Source: Blastococcus sp. TBT05-19
GTDB lineage: Bacteria > Actinomycetota > Actinomycetes > Mycobacteriales > Geodermatophilaceae
Direction: 5' to 3'
Assembly: GCF_003319095.1 (NCBI RefSeq)
Contig: NZ_QOHI01000006.1
Span: forward strand, 1 to 64,000
DNA length: 64,000 nt
In this document: positions 36,123-45,596 of the stretch, one piece after another
Position numbering within the stretch: the stretch's first letter is position 1
How the letters are laid out: each line of letters starts with the position of its first letter
The notes under the pieces: generated by a model
The model's database searches: none
Told to the model about the DNA's origin: nothing
The model's input: the letters and a program-made list of their open reading frames with translations, nothing else
Position numbers and translations under genes: made by a program

Positions 36123-37228
36123 ACGACACGTTGACCGGCAGCGCGCGGTCCGCCGAGGGGGCCCGGGCCACGCCCACCCCTCCCCGACCGGTGCTGCCGG
36201 TGGCGGTCCTCGCGCTGCTGGTCGCCGTGGTCTGCGCCGGAGCCGCGGCGCTGGCGCTGTGGTCGCTGCACCAGATGCTGGGAAATCCCGCGGCCTGGGT
36301 GGTCGCGCTGCTGGCCGCTCTCGCGGTGACGGCGCTGCTGCCGGTGGTCCCGGCCGTGCGCGCCTTCGGGCACGCCCGGAGCCGGGCGCGGCTCCTGGCG
36401 GAGAACCGGATGGCCGCGGCCCGCCACGAGGCGGCGACCGGCCGGGAGCACGCCCACACCGCCATGGGGTACGCCCTGGCCGTCCTCATCTGCGCGGGGT
36501 TGATCTGGTTCGCGACGGCGAACGACGGCGCGATCACCGAGACGTTCCTGCGGTGGGAGTTCCTGAAGTCCAGCTTCGCCGACGTGCTCGCGGCGTTCGT
36601 GGTCAACGTCGAGGTCGCCATCGGTGCCCAGCTGCTGGTGCTGGTCGTCGGCCTGCTCGTCGCGGTCATGCGGCTGCTGCCCGGGCGCGCAGGACGCCCG
36701 CTGCGCTGGCTGGCCATCGCCTACGTCGACACGTTCCGCGCCATCCCCAGCATCATCGTGCTCTACCTGGTGGGCTTCGGGCTGAAGCTCGCCGAGGTGC
36801 CGGTGTTCCGGGACCTCTCCCCCATCTGGCTGGCGATCCTCGCGCTGACGCTGACGTACTCCGCCTACGTGGCGGAGGTCTACCGGGCGGGCATCGAGTC
36901 CATCCACCCGAGCCAGTGGGCGGCCGCCCGCTCGCTGGGGCTGTCCTACGGCATGACCCTGCGGACGGTGATCGTGCCGCAGGCGGTGCGCCGCATCGTG
37001 CCGCCGCTGCTGAACGACTTCATCGGGCTGCAGAAGGACACCGCGCTGATCGGGGTCATGGGGGTCACCGACGCCTTCACCCAGTCCCGCCTCACCGCGT
37101 CGAACGTCTTCAACCTCACGCCGGTCATCGTCGTCGCCGTCCTCTTCGTGATCATCACGATCCCGCAGGCGCGCTTCGTCGACCGGCTCCTCACCAAGGA
37201 GCAGAGCCGGACCGGGCGGTCGTCATGA
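36119..37228 (+). CDS. Amino-acid ABC transporter permease (HisMQ family)
   Basis: A 369-residue membrane protein. It is longer than usual: two extra N-terminal hydrophobic helices (about 25-50 and 58-80) precede the typical five-helix permease with the coupling motif ARSLGLSYGMTLRTVIVPQAVRRIVPPL. It overlaps the binding-protein gene by GTGA and the ATPase gene by ATGA. A GTG at 36107 is also open but lies within the preceding gene and adds only four residues. Confidence 0.9.
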   Translation: MNDTLTGSARSAEGARATPTPPRPVLPVAVLALLVAVVCAGAAALALWSLHQMLGNPAAWVVALLAALAVTALLPVVPAVRAFGHARSRARLLAENRMAAARHEAATGREHAHTAMGYALAVLICAGLIWFATANDGAITETFLRWEFLKSSFADVLAAFVVNVEVAIGAQLLVLVVGLLVAVMRLLPGRAGRPLRWLAIAYVDTFRAIPSIIVLYLVGFGLKLAEVPVFRDLSPIWLAILALTLTYSAYVAEVYRAGIESIHPSQWAAARSLGLSYGMTLRTVIVPQAVRRIVPPLLNDFIGLQKDTALIGVMGVTDAFTQSRLTASNVFNLTPVIVVAVLFVIITIPQARFVDRLLTKEQSRTGRSS

Positions 37229-37968
37229 CATTCCTCGAGATCCACGACGTGCACAAGCACTACGGCGACCACCACGTCCTGCAGGGCGTCACCCTCGAGG
37301 TGGCGCGGCACGAGGTGGTCTGCCTGATCGGCGCCTCCGGTTCGGGCAAGTCCACGCTGCTGCGCTGCATCAACGCCCTCGAGCCGATCCAGCAGGGCGA
37401 GATCAGCGTGGACGGCGACGTCGTGAGCGGTCAGGGCGTGGACGTCAACCGGCTGCGCCGCAACGTCGGCATGGTCTTCCAGTCCTACAACCTGTTCCCG
37501 CACATGAGCGTGCTCCGCAACGTCACCCTGGCCCCGGTCAAGGTCGGGGGCGTGCCGAAGGCCGAGGCCGAGGAGCGGGCGCTCGCCCTGCTGGACCGGG
37601 TCGGCATGCGGGACAAGGCGCACGCCTACCCCGATGCCCTCTCCGGCGGCCAGCAGCAACGCGTCGCCATCGTCCGGGCCCTGGTCTCCAACCCGCAGGT
37701 GCTGCTGCTCGACGAGATCACCGCGGCGCTGGACCCCGAGCTGGTGGGCGACGTCCTCGCCATCGTGCGGGAGCTCGCGCAGGACGGCCTGACGATGCTG
37801 CTCGCCACGCACGAGATGGGCTTCGCCCGGGAGGTCGCCTCCCAGGTGTGCTTCCTGCACGAGGGCCGGATCCTCGAGCGGGGTGCCCCGGCGCAGATCT
37901 TCGAGGACCCGCACGAGGAGCGGACGCGGCAGTTCCTGAGCCGGGTCATCGCCTCGGGGAGGCTGTGA
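37225..37968 (+). CDS. Amino-acid ABC transporter ATP-binding protein (GlnQ type)
   Basis: A 247-residue ATPase with Walker A GASGSGKST, the Q-loop MVFQSYNLFPHM, the signature LSGGQQQR and Walker B LLLDEITAALDPE (Ile replaces the usual Pro, a known variant). It drives uptake with the permease upstream. ATG overlaps the permease stop; the next gene starts one base after its stop. Confidence 0.93.
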   Translation: MTFLEIHDVHKHYGDHHVLQGVTLEVARHEVVCLIGASGSGKSTLLRCINALEPIQQGEISVDGDVVSGQGVDVNRLRRNVGMVFQSYNLFPHMSVLRNVTLAPVKVGGVPKAEAEERALALLDRVGMRDKAHAYPDALSGGQQQRVAIVRALVSNPQVLLLDEITAALDPELVGDVLAIVRELAQDGLTMLLATHEMGFAREVASQVCFLHEGRILERGAPAQIFEDPHEERTRQFLSRVIASGRL

Positions 37969-37969
37969 G

Positions 37970-38752
37970 ATGACGAGTCCGTCCCCGGGCATCGCGCTGG
38001 TGCGGCGTCCCACCGAGGACCTCGCCGACGGCATCGTCACCCACCTCGAGCGCGTGCCCGTCGACCCGGAGCTGGCCGCCGAGCAGCACGCCGGCTACCG
38101 GGCCGCCCTGGCCGGTGCCGGGTGGGAGGTCCGCGAGGTGGCTCCGGCGCCCGGCTGCCCGGACGCCACCTTCGTCGAGGACTCGGTCGTCGTGGTGGAG
38201 GGCACGGCCGTCCTGACCCGCAGCGGTGCGGAGCGCCGGCGCGCGGAGGTGGCAGGCACCGAGGCCACCGTCCGCGAGCTCGGACTGGAGGTCGTCGCCA
38301 TCACCGGCGAGGGCACCCTGGACGGCGGCGACGTGCTCCAGGTCGGCACCACCGTGTACGTCGGCCGTGGCGGGCGCACCAACGCCGAGGGCATCCGCCA
38401 GCTCCGGGCCCACCTGGCACCGCTGGGCCGCACCGTCGTCCCCGTGGGGCTCGAGGCGGTGCTGCACCTCAAGTCGGCCGTCACCGCCCTGCCCGACGGC
38501 ACGTTCCTGGCCCTGCCCGAGCTGCTGGAACCGGGGGTCTTCCCCGTCACCCGGCCGGTGACCGAGGAGGCCGGCTGCCATGTCGTCCCCCTCGGCGGCG
38601 AGCGGGTGCTGATCAGCGCCTCCGCGCCGCGGACCGCCGACCGGCTCGCCGACCTCGGCTTCACGCCCGTGGTCGTCGACATCGGCGAGTTCGAGAAGCT
38701 CGAGGGCTGCGTCACCTGCCTCAGCGTCCTGGTCCGACCGCCGGCCGGCTGA
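37970..38752 (+). CDS. Dimethylargininase (N(G),N(G)-dimethylarginine dimethylaminohydrolase)
   Basis: A 260-residue enzyme of the amidinotransferase/deiminase fold. It has the substrate motifs PGCPDATFVEDSVVV and LDGGDVLQVG, catalytic His166 (LHLKSAV) and the nucleophile Cys250 (CVTCLSV) near the C-terminus. DDAH converts methylated arginines to citrulline plus methylamines. Relatives act on other guanidino compounds, so the exact substrate is not certain. It begins one base after the transporter ATPase gene, which suggests the transporter brings in its substrate. Confidence 0.85.
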   Translation: MTSPSPGIALVRRPTEDLADGIVTHLERVPVDPELAAEQHAGYRAALAGAGWEVREVAPAPGCPDATFVEDSVVVVEGTAVLTRSGAERRRAEVAGTEATVRELGLEVVAITGEGTLDGGDVLQVGTTVYVGRGGRTNAEGIRQLRAHLAPLGRTVVPVGLEAVLHLKSAVTALPDGTFLALPELLEPGVFPVTRPVTEEAGCHVVPLGGERVLISASAPRTADRLADLGFTPVVVDIGEFEKLEGCVTCLSVLVRPPAG

Positions 38753-38826
38753 CCGCTCCCCTCCCCCGACCTCCGGCCGGCGTCCACTCGACGCGCGGCC
38801 ATCCCGACCTGACCCGAGGAGCCCCC

Positions 38827-39996
38827 ATGACCCGCCCGATCCGCGACGGCATCGCCCTGAGCGAGGAGCAGCGCGAGTTCGTCGCCCTCGCCAAGGACTT
38901 CGCCGCGCGGGAGATCCGCCCGCGCGCCCGAGCCGTCGACGAGGCCGACACGGAGTCGCCGCTGGACCTCTGGGACAAGGCCGCCGAGCTCGGGCTGAGC
39001 TCGTACATGCTCCCCGCCGAGCACGGTGGCGGCGGCGTCACCGACCTGGTCACGCAATGCCTCGTCCAGCAGGAGCTCTGCTACGGCGACATCGGCATCG
39101 GCAACTTCCTGACCTCCAGCGCCTTCTTCGCCGAGCCCGTGCTCGCGCTCGGCAGCGAGGAGCAGAAGAAGCGCTGGATCACCCCGCTCACCGGCCCCCG
39201 GCCGCCGGTCACCGCCGTCGCGGTCACCGAGCCGGGTGTCGGGTCCGACGCCGCGAGCCTGCAGACGTCGGCGGTCCGCGACGGCGACGCGTACGTGCTC
39301 AACGGGCAGAAGACGTGGATCTCCAACGCCCCCTACGCCGAGTCGTTCATCATCTTCGCCACGGTCGACCCGGCGCTGCGCTCGCGCGGCGTGACCGCCT
39401 TCGTCGTCGACCGGTCCATGCCCGGGGTCACGGTCGGACGGCCGATGCGGAAGCTCGGCCAGCGCGGGATCGTCAACGCGGAGGTGTTCCTCAGCGACGT
39501 CCGGGTGCCGCTGGAGAACCGCCTGGGCGCCGAGGGCGCCGGCTTCTACGGCCTCATGCGGACCTTCGACGCCTCGCGCATCCTCATCGGCGCGGGCGCG
39601 ACCGGGCTCTCCCGGGCCGCCCTGGACGCGACGGTCGCCTACGCCCGGGAGCGCACCCAGTTCGGCAAGCCGATCATCGAGCACCAGGCGGTCGCCTTCC
39701 GGCTCGCCGACATGGCGGCCCGCACCGACGTCTCGCACCTGGTCACCCTCCGCGCCGCCCGGCTGTTCGACGCCGGCATCGCCTGCGGAGCGGAGTCCGC
39801 GATCGCCAAGCTGACCGCGAGCGAGAACACCACCTGGGTCACGAACGCCGCGCTGCAGACGCACGGCGGATGGGGCTACAGCCGCGAGTACCTCCCGGAG
39901 AAGTGGCTGCGCGACGCCAAGCTCGAGGAGCTCGAGGAGGGCACCTCCGACATCCAGCGGCTGATCATCTCCCGGTCCCTGACGGCGACGTCGTGA
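38827..39996 (+). CDS. Acyl-CoA dehydrogenase
   Basis: A 389-residue FAD enzyme that makes an alpha,beta double bond in an acyl-CoA. Motifs: AVTEPGVGSDAASL, YVLNGQKTWISNA, RTQFGKPIIEHQAV, and the catalytic base Glu371 in EGTSDIQRL. It lies 74 bases after ddaH with its own GAGGAG site and overlaps the next gene by GTGA. Substrate unknown; context suggests an acyl-CoA derived from a guanidino or ureido acid. Confidence 0.92.
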   Translation: MTRPIRDGIALSEEQREFVALAKDFAAREIRPRARAVDEADTESPLDLWDKAAELGLSSYMLPAEHGGGGVTDLVTQCLVQQELCYGDIGIGNFLTSSAFFAEPVLALGSEEQKKRWITPLTGPRPPVTAVAVTEPGVGSDAASLQTSAVRDGDAYVLNGQKTWISNAPYAESFIIFATVDPALRSRGVTAFVVDRSMPGVTVGRPMRKLGQRGIVNAEVFLSDVRVPLENRLGAEGAGFYGLMRTFDASRILIGAGATGLSRAALDATVAYARERTQFGKPIIEHQAVAFRLADMAARTDVSHLVTLRAARLFDAGIACGAESAIAKLTASENTTWVTNAALQTHGGWGYSREYLPEKWLRDAKLEELEEGTSDIQRLIISRSLTATS

Positions 39997-42074
39997 CCTC
40001 TGGCCTGTCGGTCTTCAGCGATCCGCGGTCGGTCGCCGTCGTCGGCGCCTCGGCCGACCCAGCGAAGTGGGGGTACTGGCTCGCACGGGGAGCGCTGCAG
40101 GGCGCGCACCGCCGGGAGGTCTCCCTGGTCAACGCGCGCGGGGCGGTCGTCGAGGGCACCGCGTCGGTGCCCTCCCTGAGCGACCTGCCGAGCGCTCCGG
40201 AGCTGGTGGTCCTGTGCACCCCCGCGGCCACGGCGCCCGCCGTCATCGAGGAGGCGCTGGACCTGGGCGCGCGGGGCTTCCTCGCGATCACCTCCGGGAT
40301 CGACCTCGTCCACGGGAAGGGCCTGGAACACCGCCTCGCCGCCCGGGTGCGCGCTGCCGGCGCCCGCATGGTCGGGCCCAACTGCCTCGGCGTCTACGAC
40401 GCGGCCGCCGAGCTGGAGCTGGCCTGGGGCACCTTCACCCCGGGCGACCTGGCGATCGTGTCGCAGTCGGGTCAGCTGGGCCTGGAGCTCGCCGCGCTGG
40501 CCGCGCACGCGGGCCTGGGCGCCTCCCGGTTCGTGTCGATCGGCAACCAGGCCGACGTCACCGCCGTCGAGGTGCTCGACGACCTGGTGCACCACGAGAG
40601 CACGAAGGCGGTCGTGCTCTACCTCGAGTCCTTCGGCGACGGGCGGGGCGTCCTCGACGCCATGGCCCGGCTGCGGGACGCCGGGAAGCCGGTCGTCGTG
40701 CTGACCGTCGGCGCCAGCGAGGCCAGCCGCACCGCCGCGCGGTCCCACACCGGAGCGCTGACCGCGGCGACCGAGGTGGTGGCCGCGGGCTGCCGGGCCG
40801 CCGGCGCCGTCCTCGTCGACACCCCGGCACAGGCCGTCGACCTCGCGCACCTGCTGCTGGGGAGCCCGCTGCCGGCCGGACGCAGGATCGCCGTCGTCAG
40901 CGACAGCGGCGGTCAGGGCGCGCTGGCCGCGGACACCCTGGCGCGGGAGGGCCTGGTCGTCCCGCGGCTCGGGCCGGTGACCGCCGCGGCGCTCGCGCGG
41001 TCGCTGCCGGCCACGGCCGCCGTCGGCAACCCGGTGGACCTGGCCGGCGCCGGGGAGCAGGACCTCGGCAGCTACTCCTCCGTGGTGGAGACGCTCCTCG
41101 ACAGCGGAGAGGTCGACGCCGTGCTCCTCACCGGTTACTTCGGCTGCTACGGCGACGACGCCCCCGAGCTGGCCGAACGCGAGCTGGAGGTGGTGGGGAC
41201 GCTGGCGGACGCGGTCCGCGTGCACGCGCGGCCGGTCATCGTGCACTCGATGAGCTCCGACTCCGCGGCCGTGCGGACGCTGCGCGCCAGCGCCGTGCCC
41301 GCGCTGCACACGGTCGACGCGGCGGCCCGCTCCCTGGCGCTCGCCACCGCGCTGTCCGAGCGCCGCGGCGAGCAGGTGCCCGTCGCGGCACCCGCGCCCG
41401 ACCCGTCCGCCGTCCGGGCGGCGTCCTACCTGGAGGCGCGCACCCAGGTGGCGACGGCCGGCATCGCGTACCCGCCGGCCGAGCCGGTGCGGACGGTGGA
41501 CGACGTCCGCGCGGCCGCCCGCCGGCTTACCGCGCCGTTCGTGCTCAAGGCCGGCTGGATCGAGCACCGCAGCGACGTCGCCGGTGTGGCCACCGGCCTC
41601 GCCGACGCCGACGCCGCGGTCGCCGCGTTCCGGGAGATGTCGGGGCGCCTCGGCGAGGGCGAGTTCGTGCTCGAGCGGATGGACGACCGCCCGTCGGTCG
41701 TCGAGCTGATCGTCGGCGCGCGCCGCGACCCGGCCTTCGGCCCCGTGGTGCTCGTGGGCATGGGCGGCGTCCGCGCCGAGGTGTACCGGGACGTCCAGGT
41801 GGCCCTCGCCCCGGTGACCGCCGCCCAGGCGCGGGACATGCTCGCGCAGCTGCGCGGCTCCGCGCTGCTCGGCGGGTGGCGCGGCGCGCCCGCCGTGGAC
41901 GTCGACGCCGCCGCCGAGGCGGCGGCCGCGGTCTCCCGGCTGATCGCCGAGCAGCCCGACGTCACCGAGGTCGAGGTGAACCCGCTGCGGGTGGGACCCA
42001 CCGGCGCGGTCGCGGTCGACGCCCTGCTGGTGACCGGCCGACCCACCGACGGCACCCGAGGAGAGAGCTCATGA
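39993..42074 (+). CDS. Acyl-CoA synthetase, ADP-forming (acetate-CoA ligase family)
   Basis: A 693-residue fused alpha/beta ADP-forming acyl-CoA synthetase. The CoA-binding domain (about 5-100) has SVAVVGASADPAKWG and PNCLGVYD. The flavodoxin domains follow, with the phosphorylated His252 intact in RSHTGALT. The ATP-grasp domain is at about 470-690 (TAPFVLKAGWIEHRSDVAGV, EVEVNPLRV). It links a carboxylic acid to CoA at the cost of ATP, or makes ATP in reverse. GTG start overlaps the acyl-CoA dehydrogenase stop. Confidence 0.9.
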   Translation: MTSGLSVFSDPRSVAVVGASADPAKWGYWLARGALQGAHRREVSLVNARGAVVEGTASVPSLSDLPSAPELVVLCTPAATAPAVIEEALDLGARGFLAITSGIDLVHGKGLEHRLAARVRAAGARMVGPNCLGVYDAAAELELAWGTFTPGDLAIVSQSGQLGLELAALAAHAGLGASRFVSIGNQADVTAVEVLDDLVHHESTKAVVLYLESFGDGRGVLDAMARLRDAGKPVVVLTVGASEASRTAARSHTGALTAATEVVAAGCRAAGAVLVDTPAQAVDLAHLLLGSPLPAGRRIAVVSDSGGQGALAADTLAREGLVVPRLGPVTAAALARSLPATAAVGNPVDLAGAGEQDLGSYSSVVETLLDSGEVDAVLLTGYFGCYGDDAPELAERELEVVGTLADAVRVHARPVIVHSMSSDSAAVRTLRASAVPALHTVDAAARSLALATALSERRGEQVPVAAPAPDPSAVRAASYLEARTQVATAGIAYPPAEPVRTVDDVRAAARRLTAPFVLKAGWIEHRSDVAGVATGLADADAAVAAFREMSGRLGEGEFVLERMDDRPSVVELIVGARRDPAFGPVVLVGMGGVRAEVYRDVQVALAPVTAAQARDMLAQLRGSALLGGWRGAPAVDVDAAAEAAAAVSRLIAEQPDVTEVEVNPLRVGPTGAVAVDALLVTGRPTDGTRGESS

Positions 42075-43684
42075 GCACGGTCACCGGCGGGGAGGCCGTC
42101 GTGGCGGCGCTGGTCGCCCACGGCGTCGACACGGTCTTCGGCATCCCCGGCACGCACAACCTCGAGATCTACCGGCACCTGGCCACCAGCGGCATCCGGC
42201 ACGTCAGCCCGCGGCACGAGCAGGGCGCCGGGTACGCGGCCGACGGCTACGCCCGGACCAGCGGCCGGCCGGGCGTCGCCGTGGTCACCAGCGGTCCGGC
42301 GCTGCTCAACGCGGCGGCCGCGGTGGGCCAGGCGTGGTCGGACTCGGTCCCCGTGCTGGTGGTCTCCCCGGGCCTCCCGCTGCGCCACCCCGGGCTGGGC
42401 AACGGCTACCTGCACGAGGCCCGGGACCAGGGCGCGGCGATGGCCGCGATCGCCGCGGCGAGCATCCGGGTGACCAGCGTGGCCGAGATCCCGGTCGCCG
42501 TCGCGCAGGCCTTCGCGCTGATGACCGCGGGCCGTCCCCGCCCGGTGCACCTGGAGGTCCCGCTCGACGTCCTCCTGGAGAGCGGTGAGGCCGCGCCGGT
42601 CCGGCTCCCCGAACGCCGCCCGGCCGCCGCCGACGCCGCGTCGGTCGCGGCCGCGGCAGCGCGCCTGGGCGCCGCCGCCCGACCGGTCCTCCTCGTCGGT
42701 GGCGGCGCCCGCGGAGCCGCCGCGCAGGTCGCGCGCACGGCCGAGCGGCTCGGCGCCCCGACCGCGACCACGGCCAACGGCAAGGGCGTGCTGCCCGAGG
42801 ACCACCCGCTGGCCCTCGGCGCGGGGCTGCACCTGCCGGCCGTCCGCGCGCTCGTCGAGGAGGCCGACGTCGTCCTCGCCGTCGGCACCGAGCTCGCGCC
42901 GTCGGACCTGTGGGCGGGTCCGCTGCCGCTCGAGGGCCGGCTGGTCCGCGTCGACGTGGACCCCCTCGGGGCGCTGGCCAACGCGACGCCGGCCGTCGCC
43001 CTGGTGGGCGATGCGGCGGCGACCCTCGTCGCCCTGCTGGAGGCGCTCCCGGGACCGGACCCGGGCGCGCCGGCGGCCGAGCGGGCGGCGTCCTGCCGGA
43101 CCCGCAAGCAGGCCGAGTCCCGCGCGGAGGGGGCCGAGTGGCTGGCCGTCGTCGACGAGCTCGCCGAGGCGCTCCCGCGCGACGCGATCGTCGCCGCGGA
43201 CAGCGCGATGGTCTGCTACTACGGGGCGCTGGCCAACCTGCCGACGTCGCGACCGGGCTCGTTCCTCTACCCGACCGGGTTCGGGACCCTGGGCTACGGC
43301 CTGCCGGCAGCCGTCGGCGCGAAGGTCGCCGACCCCGGTGCGCCGGTCGTGGCGCTGCTCGGCGACGGCGGCATCATGTTCACCCTCGCGGAGCTGGCCA
43401 CGGCCGCCGAGCTCGGGCTCCCGCTGCCGGTCGTGGTCGTGGACAACGCCGGCTACGGCGAGATCCGCAACGAGATGATCGACCGCGACGACCCGGTGCA
43501 CGCGGTCACTTTCCGCTCCCCCGACTTCGTCGCGATCGGGCGGGCCGTGGGGTGCGCCGGCGTGACCCTGGAGGGCCCGGCCGGGCTCGCCGACGCCGTC
43601 CGCGAGGCACTGGCCGCCGACCGCCCGACCGTCGTCCACCTCCGCATCCCCTCCGCGCCGACCACTGAAGGAGCCGCCCGATGA
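42071..43684 (+). CDS. ThDP-dependent decarboxylase, AruI-like (5-guanidino-2-oxopentanoate decarboxylase family)
   Basis: A 537-residue thiamine-diphosphate enzyme. The N-terminus (VTGGEAVVAALVAHGVDTVF, IRHVSPRHEQGAGYAADGY) resembles the 2-ketoarginine decarboxylase AruI; the catalytic Glu lies in RHEQGAG. The ThDP-Mg motif GDGGIMF...DNAGYGE is in the C-terminal domain. It would decarboxylate a 2-oxo acid to an aldehyde. The amino-acid dehydrogenase encoded next can make that 2-oxo acid. The AruI assignment is from pattern memory; acetolactate-synthase-like paralogues are the alternative. Confidence 0.82.
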   Translation: MSTVTGGEAVVAALVAHGVDTVFGIPGTHNLEIYRHLATSGIRHVSPRHEQGAGYAADGYARTSGRPGVAVVTSGPALLNAAAAVGQAWSDSVPVLVVSPGLPLRHPGLGNGYLHEARDQGAAMAAIAAASIRVTSVAEIPVAVAQAFALMTAGRPRPVHLEVPLDVLLESGEAAPVRLPERRPAAADAASVAAAAARLGAAARPVLLVGGGARGAAAQVARTAERLGAPTATTANGKGVLPEDHPLALGAGLHLPAVRALVEEADVVLAVGTELAPSDLWAGPLPLEGRLVRVDVDPLGALANATPAVALVGDAAATLVALLEALPGPDPGAPAAERAASCRTRKQAESRAEGAEWLAVVDELAEALPRDAIVAADSAMVCYYGALANLPTSRPGSFLYPTGFGTLGYGLPAAVGAKVADPGAPVVALLGDGGIMFTLAELATAAELGLPLPVVVVDNAGYGEIRNEMIDRDDPVHAVTFRSPDFVAIGRAVGCAGVTLEGPAGLADAVREALAADRPTVVHLRIPSAPTTEGAAR

Positions 43685-44856
43685 GCGCCCCGCTGCTCGA
43701 GATCACCTGGACCGACCCGACGACGGGCCGGAAGGGGTACGTCGTGCTCGACGCCCTGGTCCGGGGCCTGGCCAGCGGCGGTCTGCGGATCCGGGAGGGC
43801 TGCTCCCTGGACGAGGTGCGCGGGCTGGCCCGCGGCATGACCCGCAAGGAGGCGATCGTCTACGACCCGGCCGACCGCTACCTGCCCCTGGGTGGTGGCA
43901 AGGGCGGCATCGACATCGACCCCGCCGACCCCGGGGCGGTCGACGTGCTGCGCCGGTTCCTCGCGGCCGTGCTCCCGGTGGTCCGCAGCCAGTGGAACAC
44001 CGGGGAGGACTTCGGCCTGCGGCAGGAGACGCTGGACGAGGTGGCCGCCGATCTCGGGCTCCCCAGCACCGTCGAGGCCGTCTTCGCCACCCTCGACGAC
44101 GCCCCGGCGGCACGCGAGCGCCTGGCGCAGGCCTTCGCCGTCGACGTCGACGGCATCTCCCTCGGCGACCTCGTCGGCGGGTACGGGGTGGCCCGGGCCG
44201 GGCTCGAGCAGCTCGAGCGCACGGGCGTGGCCGCCGACGGGGCCACCGCGGTGGTCCAGGGGTTCGGTTCCATCGGCGGTGCCGCCGCGCGCTACCTGGC
44301 CCGCGCCGGCGTGCGGGTGGTGGCCGTGGCCGACCGGGCCGGGCTGGTGCGCAACGACGACGGGCTCGACGTCGAGGCGCTGCTCGCGGCCCGGGACCCC
44401 TCCGGCGTGGTGGACCGCTCGGCGCTGCGGGCAGCGGACACCCCCGGCTCGAACGAGGACTGGCTCGACGTGCCCTGCGACCTGCTCGTGCCGGCGGCCA
44501 TGTCGTACGTGATCACCGCCGCGGACGTGCCCCGCATCAAGGCGCGGGCCGTCGTCGAGGGCGCGAACATGCCGACGCTGCCCGAGGCCGAGGCGATGCT
44601 CACCGCGGCCGGCATCCCGGTCCTGCCCGACTTCATGGCCAACGTGATGACCAACGCCTGGTGGTGGTGGGTGGTCTTCGGTGACGTCGAGCCGACGGCG
44701 GAGTCCTCCTTCGCCAAGATCGACGCGGTGATGCACCGGCTGGTCACCACCGTCTCCGACGACGCCGAGGCCCGCGGGTGCACCCTGCGCGAGGCCGCCC
44801 TGGAGCTGGCCTCCCGCAACGCCGAGGCCGCCCAGGCCCGGGGCGGCACGGCGTGA
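43681..44856 (+). CDS. Glu/Leu/Phe/Val dehydrogenase family protein
   Basis: A 391-residue NAD(P)-dependent amino-acid dehydrogenase that removes the amino group to give a 2-oxo acid. Visible are the substrate-binding LGGGKGGIDI (catalytic Lys), the dinucleotide fold VVQGFGSIGGAAARYL, and EGANMPTLPEAEAML. It overlaps the genes on both sides by four bases (ATGA, GTGA). In this operon it should feed the ThDP decarboxylase. Which amino acid it prefers cannot be read from sequence. Confidence 0.88.
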   Translation: MSAPLLEITWTDPTTGRKGYVVLDALVRGLASGGLRIREGCSLDEVRGLARGMTRKEAIVYDPADRYLPLGGGKGGIDIDPADPGAVDVLRRFLAAVLPVVRSQWNTGEDFGLRQETLDEVAADLGLPSTVEAVFATLDDAPAARERLAQAFAVDVDGISLGDLVGGYGVARAGLEQLERTGVAADGATAVVQGFGSIGGAAARYLARAGVRVVAVADRAGLVRNDDGLDVEALLAARDPSGVVDRSALRAADTPGSNEDWLDVPCDLLVPAAMSYVITAADVPRIKARAVVEGANMPTLPEAEAMLTAAGIPVLPDFMANVMTNAWWWWVVFGDVEPTAESSFAKIDAVMHRLVTTVSDDAEARGCTLREAALELASRNAEAAQARGGTA

Positions 44857-45596
44857 CCCCGGTCCGCGTGCTGACGATCCAGCACGAGGACGACGCGGGG
44901 CCGGGCTTCATCGGGGAGCGGATCCAGGCGCTGGGGGCGCACCTCGACGTCCTCCACCCCTACCTCGGCGACCCCGTCCCGCTCACCACCGACGGGTACG
45001 ACGGCCTCGTCGTGCTCGGCGGGACGCCCGGCCCCTTCGACGACGTGGCGGCACCCTGGCTGCCGGACGTGCGGCGACTCCTCGCGACGGCGCTGGCCGA
45101 GGAGCTGCCGCTGCTCGGCATCTGCCTGGGCGGGGAGCTGCTCGCCGCCGTCGCCGGGGGGAAGATCGACCGCGTCGACGGCCCGCCCGAGATCGGGCTG
45201 CACTCCCTCACCCCGACCGACGCGGCGCGCACCGATCCGCTGTTCTCGGGCTTGCCGGAGGCGGCGCCGGCCGTCGAGTGGCACTGGGAGGAGATCGTCG
45301 AGCTCCCGCCCGGAGCGGTCAGCCTGTGCCGCAGCGAGCGGTTCCCCCACCAGGCCTTCCGGGTCGGGCCTACCGCCTGGGGCACCCAGTTCCACCCCGA
45401 GGTGCTCACCGACGGCGCGGCGGCCTGGGCCCGCAGCGGGGCGGGCGACCTGGCCGCGGCCGGGCTGACCGTCGAGGGCGTCACGGCCGCGGTCGCGGCC
45501 GGTGAGCCGGAGCTGCGCCGGGTGTGGGGCGACGTCGCGGCGCGGTGGGTGCAGGTGGTGACGGCGGCCCGCTCGTCCCGGTCAGAACGCGGGTAG
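44853..45596 (+). CDS. Type 1 glutamine amidotransferase
   Basis: A 247-residue class I amidotransferase with the nucleophile elbow GICLGGELLA and the QFHPEV His-Glu pair, so the Cys-His-Glu triad is complete. It resembles stand-alone GuaA-like hydrolases (including gamma-glutamyl-polyamine hydrolases of the PuuD kind). As the last gene of the operon it may cleave a gamma-glutamyl or amide intermediate. GTG start overlaps the dehydrogenase stop. Its end overlaps the convergent M56 gene by 15 bases. Confidence 0.85.
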   Translation: MTPVRVLTIQHEDDAGPGFIGERIQALGAHLDVLHPYLGDPVPLTTDGYDGLVVLGGTPGPFDDVAAPWLPDVRRLLATALAEELPLLGICLGGELLAAVAGGKIDRVDGPPEIGLHSLTPTDAARTDPLFSGLPEAAPAVEWHWEEIVELPPGAVSLCRSERFPHQAFRVGPTAWGTQFHPEVLTDGAAAWARSGAGDLAAAGLTVEGVTAAVAAGEPELRRVWGDVAARWVQVVTAARSSRSERG

